Made by a program: the position numbers and the translations under genes. Positions 7,933 through 16,959 of a DNA stretch of 38,391 bases are shown here, one piece after another (positions within the stretch are counted from its first letter, which is position 1; each line of letters opens with the position of its first letter). The DNA is from Thermoplasmata archaeon (GTDB lineage Archaea; Thermoplasmatota; Thermoplasmata; Lutacidiplasmatales; UBA184): positions 1 through 38,391 of the forward strand of contig JAKIWD010000007.1 in NCBI GenBank assembly GCA_022750205.1, written 5' to 3'. The notes beneath the pieces are model-generated. The model saw only the letters and a program-made list of their open reading frames with translations. It did no database searches and was not told where the DNA came from.

Positions 7933-8436
7933 ATGACCGCGTCCCCGAAGAAACGGACCGTCCGACCCGCCCAACGCCCGTCCGCCGACCCCAAGCCGGG
8001 CTCCGCCTCGTCCCGGCGGAACGCGTTGACCGACGCGACCGAGGACATCGGCGACCTCTTCGAAGAAACGCTGCTCGAGGTCCTCGCCCCCCAGGACGGA
8101 TTGGGGTGGAAGGCCGGCCCGGTGGTCGCGATCCCGATGAGCCGACTGGCCGCGGGCCATCTCGGATGGACCGCGACGCTCTCGGCCCCCGGAGCCACGA
8201 CGGCGGGCACGATCCAGCTCCTCGTCGTGCCGGGGAGCTCGTCCCGGCCGCCCAAGGATCTCCCGCTGAGCGACGCGACCTGGTCCGAGTTCGACTCCGT
8301 CGACCACTTCCCGGGCCCGCCGCGGCTGCTGCTATTGGCCCGCGCACGGACCCCGGCGACGCGGTCGGGGATCCGGCAACTTACGCACACGCTGTTCGCC
8401 CACCTGCGCACGGAGCTCGGCTCGTCGCGTTCGTGA
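7933..8436 (+). CDS. Unrecognised protein upstream of the DNA methyltransferase
   Basis: This 167-residue protein was not recognised. Residues 1-32 are basic and low in complexity (Lys, Arg, Pro, Ser) and look disordered. From about residue 35 it has an acidic helix (ATEDIGDLFEETLLEVL), then beta-like segments (GPVVAIPMSR, GTIQLLVVPG, PRLLLLARAR) and a final helix (GIRQLTHTLFAHLRTEL). No signal peptide, membrane segment or Cys motif is present. ATG 7933 has AGGAAAG just before it. The stop is 19 nt before the methyltransferase frame with no clear promoter between, so the two are probably co-transcribed. It could be a DNA-binding or specificity partner, but nothing in the sequence proves this. 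Confidence 0.6.
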   Translation: MTASPKKRTVRPAQRPSADPKPGSASSRRNALTDATEDIGDLFEETLLEVLAPQDGLGWKAGPVVAIPMSRLAAGHLGWTATLSAPGATTAGTIQLLVVPGSSSRPPKDLPLSDATWSEFDSVDHFPGPPRLLLLARARTPATRSGIRQLTHTLFAHLRTELGSSRS

Positions 8437-8455
8437 CGCCCCCGCGGTCGCAGGG

Positions 8456-10030
8456 TTGATTTCCCCCGCCCCTGTGCGTTCGACCGTGCAAGGCGGTTCA
8501 CCCGCGGCCGCCGATCCCATCGCGCCCGTCCTGGAGGCGCTGGCGGAAACGGGAGCGATCGGGTCGACCATCCGACAGCTCGCCGGGCGCATCGACCGGC
8601 CGGTGGACGCGGTCTCGCGCAGTCTGGCGGGCCTCTCCCGAGATGGGCGCGTGCTCCGGATCGGACGTGGCCTGTGGATCCTGTCGGATTTCGAACAACT
8701 CGATACCCGCGACGATTTCGTGCATCCCGGCGAGTACGTCGAACGCTTCGCCCGGGAAGGCGGGGTTCCGCTCACGCAATACCAGGGTCCCATCACGTTC
8801 ACCGCCAACGAATCGCTCCCGGTCCACCGCTGGTGGCCGTACGTCCAGGGCTTCTCGGCGGAATTCGTGTCGGGGCTGCTCTCCCGGAACCCGCTCCCGG
8901 AGGGCGCAAGCGTGCTCGACCCGTTCGCCGGCAGCGGAACGACGCTGGTCGAGGCCCGCCGCGCGGGATATCGCGCCATCGGAACCGAGCTGCTCGAACC
9001 CGCCGCCCTCGCGGCCCGGGTGAAGACGGATTTCGAACTCGACCCGGACGCGCTGCGGGTCGTGGCCCGGCGCACGGCGGCCGCGGCACGTCGACGGTCG
9101 CCCGGCACTCCCCCCTTCCTTCGTGAGACACCCCGCCATTTCGCCGTGAGCACCCTCGCCGACCTGACCCGCTTACGCGACGCGCTGCCGACCCGGGCGT
9201 CGTCGACCACCGAGGCGCTCCGGGTGGCGTTCGGCCGGATCCTCGTGCCGGTCAGCAACCTGCGGCGCTCGCCCTGCCTCGGATATGACATCACGCCCAA
9301 GTCCGGGACGATCGACGTGTTCGACGCCTTCCTCGCCGCCACCGATGCGATGGTCGAGGATCTCCGGACCCTGAAGGCGGAACAAGCGGGCTGGGGCCCG
9401 CGGGCCAGCGTCCGCGTCGCGGACGCTCGGCACCTCGACCTACCGGCCAGCTCGATCGCCCGAGCGATCACGAGCCCGCCGTACGTCAACGGGATGGACT
9501 ACGTGATGAACTACAAACTCGACCTGGCGTGGTTGGGCTACGCGCACTCGTACGCCGACCTCGCCCGCTTGAGGAGTGCGCTCGTGGCCTGCGACAACCT
9601 CCCGCGAGAGGCGGTCGGGGCCTACCTCGGGACCGAGCATACCCCGGACGGTTGGCTTCCCCCGATCCTCCGCGAGATCCGGGGCAACGTTCGCCGGAAG
9701 GGTTCGTACCGGCGCAACGACATGCACGGCGTCGTCCACCGCTACTTCACGGATCTGGTCCCCGTGCTGCAGGGGGTGTTGAGGGCCCTGGTCCCCGGCG
9801 GTCAGTTCGTGGTCGTGGTCGGGGATTCGCTCCTCGCGGGTACGTACGTACCGGGCGATCTGATCCTCGCACGACTCGGGGTGTCGGCCGGTTTCTCGGT
9901 GAAGTCGGTCGAGGTGGCCCGCATACGCCGCTCCGGACAACGGCGAAGCTTCCGATTGCGCGAGACGATCGTCACGCTCGAAAAACCGGGGCGTGCGCGC
10001 CGGTCGAAGGCTCGCCCTCACGACGCATAG
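8456..10030 (+). CDS. DNA methyltransferase (probably N4-cytosine or N6-adenine) with N-terminal HTH
   Basis: Residues about 20-80 look like a winged helix with the end SRDGRVLRIGRGLWIL, similar to AbiEi-type N-terminal domains. The SAM-binding motif I is DPFAGSGTT at residues 155-163, and the catalytic motif IV is TSPPY at 339-343. SPPY favours an amino-methyltransferase of N4-cytosine, though N6-adenine is possible. DPF-x-GSGTT is typical of beta-class enzymes, where it normally follows motif IV; here it precedes it, so the domain looks circularly permuted. No restriction endonuclease is nearby, so it may be solitary. The start is uncertain among TTG 8456, GTG 8474 and GTG 8486. The C-terminus is basic (KPGRARRSKARPH). 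Confidence 0.8.
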   Translation: MISPAPVRSTVQGGSPAAADPIAPVLEALAETGAIGSTIRQLAGRIDRPVDAVSRSLAGLSRDGRVLRIGRGLWILSDFEQLDTRDDFVHPGEYVERFAREGGVPLTQYQGPITFTANESLPVHRWWPYVQGFSAEFVSGLLSRNPLPEGASVLDPFAGSGTTLVEARRAGYRAIGTELLEPAALAARVKTDFELDPDALRVVARRTAAAARRRSPGTPPFLRETPRHFAVSTLADLTRLRDALPTRASSTTEALRVAFGRILVPVSNLRRSPCLGYDITPKSGTIDVFDAFLAATDAMVEDLRTLKAEQAGWGPRASVRVADARHLDLPASSIARAITSPPYVNGMDYVMNYKLDLAWLGYAHSYADLARLRSALVACDNLPREAVGAYLGTEHTPDGWLPPILREIRGNVRRKGSYRRNDMHGVVHRYFTDLVPVLQGVLRALVPGGQFVVVVGDSLLAGTYVPGDLILARLGVSAGFSVKSVEVARIRRSGQRRSFRLRETIVTLEKPGRARRSKARPHDA

Positions 10031-10063
10031 CTTCAAGCTCGCGACCGCCGCTTCCCCCGGACC

Positions 10064-10360
10064 ATGTTCTGTCCGGCGTGCGGGAGGGGCTTGACCTCTC
10101 CGTCGCGGACCCCGGTTCCCTATCCGATGCACGTGTGCGCCACCGACGGGATCGTGTACGATCAGCAGCGGGGCCAGTGGTACGGGCTGCCGGAGATCAA
10201 GGAGCGGCTCTGCTGCCCGGCCTGCGGCAGCGCCATGGAGTTCGAGCCCAAGGGCGGCACCCCGCGCGTGTTCTTCTGTTACCAGTGCGGCACGACGTAC
10301 GACAAGAATCGCGGGTCGTGGTACGGCATCGCGTTCCACGTGCCGGGTTCCGCGCCGTAG
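10064..10360 (+). CDS. Zinc-ribbon protein with an internal duplication
   Basis: The 98-residue protein has Cys3/Cys6, Cys25, Cys51/Cys54 and Cys72/Cys75, enough for two zinc ribbons. Two halves share a motif: YDQQRGQWYG (32-41) and YDKNRGSWYG (79-88), each after a ribbon knuckle, so the gene arose by an internal duplication. Trp and Tyr in the motif suggest a conserved contact surface. Function is unknown. ATG 10064 lies 33 nt after the methyltransferase stop with only a weak AT-rich spot between, so it may belong to the same transcript. Confidence 0.65.
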   Translation: MFCPACGRGLTSPSRTPVPYPMHVCATDGIVYDQQRGQWYGLPEIKERLCCPACGSAMEFEPKGGTPRVFFCYQCGTTYDKNRGSWYGIAFHVPGSAP

Positions 10361-10429
10361 CGCGCGTGCCCTTGGACGCAAACGCTTACGTGCCGGAGGT
10401 GGCGTCATTGACTTTCCCGAGGCGTATTC

Positions 10430-11173
10430 ATGCCGGACGCAGACGTTTCGCCCTTCCCCGAACCGCTCGTCGCCATCGTCTTTGACCTTGACGGCACGCT
10501 GGTGCTGAGCCACCACGACTTCGGTCGTATGTGGGGCGAGGCGATCCGGGTCGCCGAGAAGCATGGGGTCTTTCCCGGACGACTTTCCGCCACGCAGCCG
10601 ATCGCGCGCATCATGGACCAGGCCCGCACGGAGCTCGAGGCACAGAACGTGCCCGAGGGGACCATCTTCCGCATGGAGGCCGAGGTCCACGCGCTCGTCG
10701 ATCGGATCGAGCTCGAGGCGCTTCCGGGGACGATCTCCCGCCCGCATGCGGCGCGCCTGCTGGCCGCGCTCGCGGGGCGAGGGTACCGGCTCGCCATCCT
10801 GACCCGCAGTTGCGAGGCGTTCTGTCGCGGCGCGCTGTTCCAGACCGGCCTGCTCGACTACTTCCCGAACCTTAGGTCCCGGAGCGCGCCGGGTCCGGCC
10901 AAGCCCTCCCCCGAGGCCCTGCTGCTCCTCCTCACCGAGATGGAAGTGCCCGCGGCGCGGGCGCTGTTCGTGGGGGACCACGCGCTCGATGCCGAATGTG
11001 CTACGCGCGCACGGGTGACGTTTGCCGGGGTTCTCCCGGACCCGACCGAACCCTCGGACATGACCGCCGAAAAGTTCCGCGCTGCCGGCGCCGTCGCCAC
11101 CGCGACCGACCTGGCGGATCTGGGTCGCCTGCTCCGGGTCCTGCCCGAGCCGGCGATGGCCCGACCCGCGTAG
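10430..11173 (+). CDS. HAD-superfamily phosphatase (phosphoglycolate phosphatase-like)
   Basis: All HAD motifs of this 247-residue protein can be read: motif I FDLDGTLV (nucleophile Asp19, acid/base Asp21), motif II ILTRS (near residue 125), the motif III lysine in GPAKPSPEAL, and motif IV FVGDHALDAE. The helical cap between motifs I and II places it with Gph-like C1-cap phosphatases. The substrate cannot be read from the sequence; a small phosphate ester in the cytosol is likely. ATG 10430 is the natural start. It is convergent with the flavoprotein gene, with stops 6 nt apart. Confidence 0.82.
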   Translation: MPDADVSPFPEPLVAIVFDLDGTLVLSHHDFGRMWGEAIRVAEKHGVFPGRLSATQPIARIMDQARTELEAQNVPEGTIFRMEAEVHALVDRIELEALPGTISRPHAARLLAALAGRGYRLAILTRSCEAFCRGALFQTGLLDYFPNLRSRSAPGPAKPSPEALLLLLTEMEVPAARALFVGDHALDAECATRARVTFAGVLPDPTEPSDMTAEKFRAAGAVATATDLADLGRLLRVLPEPAMARPA

Positions 11174-11179
11174 GAACGC

Positions 11180-12175
11180 TCAGAGGAAATCCGCGTACGC
11201 GTGGATCACCGCGCGCTCGGCCGAGGCCCACGCTTCGGGGATCTGGTTCCAGCCGCTCTTGAGGTCCCCGACGACGTAGAGGTGCGGGATCGACGTGCCG
11301 GTCTCGGCCGACAGGGCCTGCGAGTCGTCGTCCACGGCGACGTAGCCTTCGGGGTCGAGCCGGGCGCCCAAGGCGAGGGGGAGCCGGGTGTTCCGCTCGT
11401 ACCAGCCGAGGCCCGAGAATCCGCGATCGTACTGCCGCGACGACCCGTCGGCGAAGCGGACGACGAACGTTCTCTCCTTGATCCCGTCGTAGGCGGTGAT
11501 CGCCGGTTCGAACGACGAGATGTGATGCGTCGCGAGTTCCGCGGTCAGGGCGGTCCGCCGGTCCGGGTCCGAGCCTGCGAGCAGCGGGTGACCGGAGGTG
11601 AGGATCTCGACGGATTTCGGTTCGTAGTGCAGGATCTCGAGGGCGAGCTCCGCGGCGTACGCGTCGTGCCCGAGGACCGCGACCGACTTTCCGGTCAGGT
11701 CGTGGCCGTCGCACAGGATGCAGAAATCGACAAGGGCGAAGTTCGCCCAGGGGAAGATCGCGTCGATGGCCCCGCCGATCTCCGGCATTCGGTCCACGAC
11801 CCCCATCGCGAGGATCAGCGCGCGGCCGCGGACCGACTTCGGCTGCTTGAGCCAATCAAAGTCGATACGGAACCCTCCGTCGACGCGCTCGGCCTTCGTG
11901 ACCTCCGAGGGGGTGACGTAGGTGATCCGGTCGTCGTGCGCCCGCACCTGCGTGATCTGGAGATCGAGCAGCTTGTGGCCCGAGATCCCGTCGGGAAAGC
12001 CCGGGATGTTGTCCATGCGCGGCGAGTAATACGAACGGCTGAACTTCGGTCCGCGATCGACCAGAAGGGCGGTGTGGTGGAGCAGGGCGGCCTTCAGGGC
12101 CGCCTGCAATCCGGCGTGACCGCCCCCGACGATCACGAAGTCGTACTGCTCGGCGATCCGCGGAAAGCCGACCAC
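11180..12175 (-). CDS. Thioredoxin reductase-like FAD protein, weak NAD(P)H site
   Basis: The 331-residue protein has the FAD dinucleotide motif VIVGGGHAGLQAA close to the N-terminus and a redox-active Cys152-Ile-Leu-Cys155 (DFCILCDGHD), as in thioredoxin reductases (usual CATC). The second nucleotide site reads VAVLGHDAYAAE where GxGxxA is expected, and the HRRxxxR signature for NADPH is absent. The reductase of Thermoplasma acidophilum likewise does not use NAD(P)H, so another donor is plausible here. The C-terminal HLYVVGDLKSGWNQI matches the FAD-ribityl motif, slightly altered. GTG 12175 is chosen because the upstream frame runs into the carA promoter and gene. It is divergent from carAB; no thioredoxin gene adjoins. 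Confidence 0.8.
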   Translation of the reverse strand: MVGFPRIAEQYDFVIVGGGHAGLQAALKAALLHHTALLVDRGPKFSRSYYSPRMDNIPGFPDGISGHKLLDLQITQVRAHDDRITYVTPSEVTKAERVDGGFRIDFDWLKQPKSVRGRALILAMGVVDRMPEIGGAIDAIFPWANFALVDFCILCDGHDLTGKSVAVLGHDAYAAELALEILHYEPKSVEILTSGHPLLAGSDPDRRTALTAELATHHISSFEPAITAYDGIKERTFVVRFADGSSRQYDRGFSGLGWYERNTRLPLALGARLDPEGYVAVDDDSQALSAETGTSIPHLYVVGDLKSGWNQIPEAWASAERAVIHAYADFL

Positions 12176-12281
12176 ACCGCCCCTAGTACCCTCGGGATTT
12201 GAGGCCTCGGCCGTCGAGGAGTCGGCGTCGAAAGGTCCGATTTCCGACACGCCGCGCGCCAATCGACTCCGCGCTGTCGTA

Positions 12282-12290
12282 AAGGTTAAG
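12282..12290 (+). promoter_or_regulatory. TATA-like box for carAB
   Basis: The sequence aaggttaag lies about 44 bp before GTG 12330 and predicts a leader of about 20 nt. The 154-nt divergent region between this operon and the flavoprotein gene shows no other clear signal. Confidence 0.4.
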
Positions 12291-12329
12291 GGCCTCGCGC
12301 TGGGTCCTTGACCTTGGGTTCTTAGCCAG

Positions 12330-13475
12330 GTGCCGCGCGACCCAGTTCGGCCCGAACTGGCAGGGACGCTGCTGCTCGAGGACGGCACCCGTTTCGACGG
12401 CGCGGGGTTCGGCGCGCCCAGTTCCAAAGTGGGGGAGGTCGTCTTCACCACGGGGATGGTCGGCTACCCCGAATCGCTCACCGATCCGTCGTACCGGGGT
12501 CAGGTGCTGACCTTCACGTACCCGCTGCTGGGCAACTACGGCATCCCGCCCCAGAAGGCGCGCGACGAATTCGGCCTGCCGGCGTTCCTGGAGTCGGACG
12601 AGGTGCAAGTGCGCGGCGTCGTGGTACGGGGATTGACCCGCCCCAACCACTGGCACTCCGAGCGGACGCTCGACCGATGGCTCGCGGACGCCGGGGTGCC
12701 GGGGATCGTCGGGATCGACACGCGACGGCTGACCGAGCATCTCCGAAGCCGGGGCGTGGTGCGCGGGGTCCTCGAGGTGGGTCCGACCGACGATCGGCCG
12801 TCGACCGAAGAGCTCGCGGCCCGGATGCGTCGCGCCCCGCAGTACGGGGGCGAGAACTTCATGCCGGAGGTCGCGCCGCGTACGCCCACGCTCTACCCGG
12901 CCGGCCGCGGCCCCCTCGTCGCCGTGCTGGACTGCGGGATCAAGGCGAGCATCCTGCGGGCACTGCTGTCCCGGCAGCTCTCGGTCCTTCGCCTCCCGTT
13001 CGACCACGAGGTCCCCGATCGGTGGGAGGGACGCAAGGTCGCCGGATTGCTCGTGGGCAACGGACCCGGCGACCCGGAGATCCTCCAACCGACGGTCGAG
13101 GAACTGCGTCGGCCCTCGACGCGCGCCCTCCCCACCCTGGGGATCTGTCTCGGCCACCAGCTCGTGAGTCTGGCACGGGGCGCGACGACGTTCAAGCTGA
13201 AGTACGGCCACCGCGGACAGAACAAGACCGTCTGCTTCCCCGACGGGCGGGCCCTCATCGTCAGCGAGAACCACGGCTACGCGGTGGACCCGACGTCGCT
13301 CAAGTCGACCGGCCTCAAGCCGTGGGCGACGAACCCGGACGACGGGACGCTCGAAGGCGTGCGCGATACGCGCGGTCGGCTGCTCGCCCTCCAAGGCCAC
13401 CCCGAGGGCCACCCCGGTCCCCAGGAGGCCGGGTTCGTCTTCGACCTGTTCGCCCGCAAGGTGAGGAAGGCCTAG
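12330..13475 (+). CDS. carA: Carbamoyl-phosphate synthase small subunit
   Basis: CarA (381 residues) hydrolyses glutamine and passes ammonia to CarB for carbamoyl phosphate, which feeds pyrimidine and arginine synthesis. The N-terminal CPSase small domain is clear (TLLLEDGTRFDGAGFG, TGMVGYPESLTDPSY). The class I glutamine amidotransferase domain has the catalytic Cys273 in GICLGHQL, with His357 and Glu359 in GHPEG, only four residues from their E. coli positions. GTG 12330 is used because no upstream in-frame start gives a family-like N-terminus. The stop is followed after 1 nt by carB, a translationally coupled pair. Confidence 0.97.
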   Translation: MPRDPVRPELAGTLLLEDGTRFDGAGFGAPSSKVGEVVFTTGMVGYPESLTDPSYRGQVLTFTYPLLGNYGIPPQKARDEFGLPAFLESDEVQVRGVVVRGLTRPNHWHSERTLDRWLADAGVPGIVGIDTRRLTEHLRSRGVVRGVLEVGPTDDRPSTEELAARMRRAPQYGGENFMPEVAPRTPTLYPAGRGPLVAVLDCGIKASILRALLSRQLSVLRLPFDHEVPDRWEGRKVAGLLVGNGPGDPEILQPTVEELRRPSTRALPTLGICLGHQLVSLARGATTFKLKYGHRGQNKTVCFPDGRALIVSENHGYAVDPTSLKSTGLKPWATNPDDGTLEGVRDTRGRLLALQGHPEGHPGPQEAGFVFDLFARKVRKA

Positions 13476-13476
13476 G

Positions 13477-16400
13477 ATGGTGGCCGACCACTTCGACAAG
13501 ATCGTCGTCCTCGGTTCCGGGGCGCTGAAGATCGGCGAGGCCGGCGAGTTCGACTACTCCGGCAGCCAGTGCCTCAAGGCGCTCGCCGAGGAGGGCATCT
13601 ACGCCGTCGTCGTCAATCCCAACATCGCGACGCTCCAGACCGACCCGCTGGCGCACGGCCGGGTGTACTTCCAGCCCCTGACCCCGGAGTTCGTCCTCCC
13701 GATCCTCGAGGCGGAGCGTCCGGACGGAGTGCTGCTCTCCTTCGGCGGCCAGACCGCGCTCAACTGCGGCATCGGGCTCGCCGACCGGGGCGCGTTCCGA
13801 AAAGTGGGGGCCAAGGTGCTCGGCACCCCGCTGTGGGGGATCCGCGCGACCGAGGACCGGGCGAAGTTCGTCGCGGCGATGGCCCGGGCCAAGGTGCCGA
13901 CGCTACCGAGCCACGCCGTCTATTCGATCGACGAAGCCCAAGAGGCCGCCCAGGAGCTCGGCTTCCCGGTGATGGTGCGGGTGGCGTTCACCCTCGGGGG
14001 CAAGGGCGGCGGCGTCGCCCACTGCGCCGCCCAGTTGAACGAGGTCGCCGCCCACGGGCTGCGCCAGAGTCCGGTCGGCCAGATCCTGCTGGAACGGTAC
14101 GTCGGATCGTTCAAGCAGCTGGAGTACGAGGTCGTCCGCGACCGCAAGGCGAACGCGCTGACCGTCTGCAACATGGAGAACGTGCTCTCGATGCGCGTCC
14201 ACACCGGCGACAACATCGTCATCGCGCCGAGCCAAACGCTCACCGACGCCGAGTACCAGATGCTCCGCCAGGCCGCGCTGCGCGCGGTCGACGCCGTCGG
14301 CGTCGTCGGGGAGTGCAACATCCAGTTCTGCCTCAACCCGGAGAACGACGAGTACTACGCGATCGAGATCAACGCACGGCTGTCCCGTTCGAGCGCCCTC
14401 GCGAGCAAGGCGACGGGCTACCCGCTCGCGTACGTGGCGACGAAGCTCGCGCTGGGCTATACGCTTCCCGAGCTCAAGAATCGGATCACGGGCGTCACCA
14501 CCGCCTGCTTCGAGCCGGCGATGGACTACGTCGTCGTCAAGCTCCCCCGCTGGGACCTCGACAAGTTCGAACACGCCGACCGGCGGCTGGGCCCGTCGAT
14601 GAAGAGCGTCGGCGAGGTCATGGGGGTCGGCGCGTCGTTCCCCGAGGCGCTGCTCAAGGCCGTGCGGATGAGCGACCCGCGTGCGGAGCTCGTCCCCCCG
14701 ACCGACTGCCGTCCGCTCTCCGAGCTGCTGCCGCTGCTCGCCCGCCCGGAACCCGACATCCTCTACCGGGTCCTCGAGGCGTTGCGCTCGGGCGGGGACC
14801 CGGCCGAGATCGCCCGGATCACGTACATCGACCGGTGGTTCGTCGACGCCCTCGGGGAGGTCGAAGCCCTCCACCGCGCGCTGGGGGCGGTGACCGGCGG
14901 GACCCTGCCCCTGCCCCTCCTGCGTCAGGCCAAGGAGGTCGGTCTCTCCGACCGCGCGATCGCGCGGGCCGTTCGGCTCGACGAGGAGGAGGTCCGCCGC
15001 ACGCGCATCGAGGCGGACATCCGCCCGCGGATCCGGATGATCGACACGCTGGCCGGCGAATGGCCCTCCACGACGAACTACCTCTACCTCACCTACCGCG
15101 CCGACGCCGACGACGTCCAGCCCTGCCCGCCGGGGAGCGTCCTGGTGCTCGGGGCCGGACCGTACCGCATCGGCTCGAGCGTCGAGTTCGACTGGTCAAC
15201 GATGAACCTGGTCGACGGACTGCGTGCCGAGGGGATTCCCACCGTCGCGCTGCTCAACTCCAACCCCGAGACGGTCTCGACGGACTATGACCGGTCCGAC
15301 CGGCTCTACTTCGAGGAGATCACGCTCGAGCGGGTCCGGGACCTCTTCGAGTTCGAACAGTTCCGCGGCGTGGTCACCTGCGTCGGGAGCCAGCTCGCGC
15401 AGAACCTGACCCCGCTGCTCGCGATGTGCGGGATCCCCGTCCTCGGGACGGCCCCGGAGTCGATCCAGACCGCGGAGGACCGCGCCCGCTTCGCCCGCCT
15501 GCTGGAGAAGCTGTCGATCCCCCAACCGGCCTGGCGAGCCTTCACGACCGTCGAGGAGGCCGGCTCCTTCGCCGACGAGGTCGGTTATCCCGTGCTCGTC
15601 CGACCCTCGTTCGTCCTGAGCGGGCAGGCGATGCGGGTGATCCACGGGCAGCACGACCTCGCCCGGTTCCTCACCAACGCCGCCCGACTCTCCCCGGAGT
15701 ACCCCGTCGTCCTCACCAAGTTCATCGAAGGGGCCGACGAGGTCGAGCTCGATGCGATCTCCGATGGCCAGCAGGTGCTCGTCGGGGGCATCCTCGAGCA
15801 CGTCGAGCGGGCCGGCGTCCACTCCGGCGACGCGATCTTCTGCCTGCCGCCCCGTCACACGTCGCTGGCGGTCCAGGCGCAGCTGATCGCCGCCGCCGAG
15901 AAATTGGCGCGGTCGCTCCAGATCCGCGGCCCGTTCAACGTCCAGTTCCTGGTCAAGGACCAGGCGTACCAGATCATCGAGCTCAACCTGCGCGCCAGCC
16001 GTTCGCTGCCGTTCCTGACCAAGGCGACGGGCGTCCCGCTCCTGCGGGAGGCCGCCCGGGCGATGGTGGGCCGACCGCTGACCCGCTCGGGTCTGGCGCC
16101 GCTGCCCCCGCACCGCTGGGGCGTCAAGGTACCGCAGTTCTCCTTCCTCCAGCTCACCGGTGCGGACCCCATGCTCGGGGTCGAGATGCAATCGACCGGG
16201 GAGGTCGCCTGCTTCGGGCCGACGTTCTCCGACGCGTTCATCAAGGCCCTCGTCGCCACCGGAGTGCGTCTCGCGCCCGAGGGGGGCGTCGCCTTCCTTT
16301 CCGTGGGCGGGAGCGCCAACAAGGAAGCGCTGTTGCCGGTCGCGCAACGGCTCGCCGAGCTCGGTTACGGGCTCGCCGCCACGGAGGACACGGCCGCCTT

Positions 16401-16791
16401 CCTGGGCGCGCGGGGACTTCGGGGCGTGCAGGTCCTCCACAAGGTCAGCGAGCCGGACCGCCACCCGAACGTGCTCGAGACGCTGGATCGGGGCGGGATC
16501 GACCTGATGCTGAACATCCCGTCGTCCCTGACCCAAGAGAAGCTCGAACGCATGCTCGAGGACGAGTACATCCTGCGGCGGCGAGCGATCGAGCTCGGGT
16601 TGCCCCTGTTCACCAGCCTGGAGACGTTCCAAGCCTACCTGGAAGGGCTCGCGTGGCTGCGCGACCATCCGCTCACCGTCGATGCCCTCTACGGAAGTCC
16701 GGAGACGGCGTCGACCGATCCGGGGGCACCGGTCGCTCGCCCCGCTTCCGTGGTCCCCCGCCCCGCGCGACGTGGCCGTCGCCGCCGGTAA
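13477..16791 (+). CDS. carB: Carbamoyl-phosphate synthase large subunit
   Basis: The 1104-residue CarB makes carbamoyl phosphate from bicarbonate, ammonia and two ATP. It has two homologous ATP-grasp halves: the first with VVLGSGALKIGEAGEFDYSG and FTLGGKGGGVA, the second with VLVLGAGPYRIGSSVEFDWS and SFVLSGQAMRV. An oligomerisation region lies between them, and a C-terminal MGS-like allosteric domain ends the core (FLSVGGSANKEALL onward). Length is slightly above the E. coli enzyme, due mainly to a Pro/Arg-rich tail of about 35 residues ending RPARRGRRRR, which is unusual. ATG 13477 directly follows carA. Confidence 0.97.
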   Translation: MVADHFDKIVVLGSGALKIGEAGEFDYSGSQCLKALAEEGIYAVVVNPNIATLQTDPLAHGRVYFQPLTPEFVLPILEAERPDGVLLSFGGQTALNCGIGLADRGAFRKVGAKVLGTPLWGIRATEDRAKFVAAMARAKVPTLPSHAVYSIDEAQEAAQELGFPVMVRVAFTLGGKGGGVAHCAAQLNEVAAHGLRQSPVGQILLERYVGSFKQLEYEVVRDRKANALTVCNMENVLSMRVHTGDNIVIAPSQTLTDAEYQMLRQAALRAVDAVGVVGECNIQFCLNPENDEYYAIEINARLSRSSALASKATGYPLAYVATKLALGYTLPELKNRITGVTTACFEPAMDYVVVKLPRWDLDKFEHADRRLGPSMKSVGEVMGVGASFPEALLKAVRMSDPRAELVPPTDCRPLSELLPLLARPEPDILYRVLEALRSGGDPAEIARITYIDRWFVDALGEVEALHRALGAVTGGTLPLPLLRQAKEVGLSDRAIARAVRLDEEEVRRTRIEADIRPRIRMIDTLAGEWPSTTNYLYLTYRADADDVQPCPPGSVLVLGAGPYRIGSSVEFDWSTMNLVDGLRAEGIPTVALLNSNPETVSTDYDRSDRLYFEEITLERVRDLFEFEQFRGVVTCVGSQLAQNLTPLLAMCGIPVLGTAPESIQTAEDRARFARLLEKLSIPQPAWRAFTTVEEAGSFADEVGYPVLVRPSFVLSGQAMRVIHGQHDLARFLTNAARLSPEYPVVLTKFIEGADEVELDAISDGQQVLVGGILEHVERAGVHSGDAIFCLPPRHTSLAVQAQLIAAAEKLARSLQIRGPFNVQFLVKDQAYQIIELNLRASRSLPFLTKATGVPLLREAARAMVGRPLTRSGLAPLPPHRWGVKVPQFSFLQLTGADPMLGVEMQSTGEVACFGPTFSDAFIKALVATGVRLAPEGGVAFLSVGGSANKEALLPVAQRLAELGYGLAATEDTAAFLGARGLRGVQVLHKVSEPDRHPNVLETLDRGGIDLMLNIPSSLTQEKLERMLEDEYILRRRAIELGLPLFTSLETFQAYLEGLAWLRDHPLTVDALYGSPETASTDPGAPVARPASVVPRPARRGRRRR

Positions 16792-16959
16792 GCCCGCAGC
16801 GTTCCCCCGGCGCCGCCCGGCCCCGCTGCCCACGAGATGAGGGGCTCGACGAGGGCGGTGGTCGTCCACCCTATCACGGGTCGGTCCGAGAGGTTCTCGG
16901 CCCCACGTTGTCGAGTCGGGGGCCTCGCCGCCCGGGTGCCGTGGCGGGCACCGTCGGGC

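Noticed and set aside
16792-16959. Gene or terminator between carB and the convergent RAM-fusion gene
   Set aside because: The 168 nt show no T-run, no convincing hairpin and no protein-like frame.
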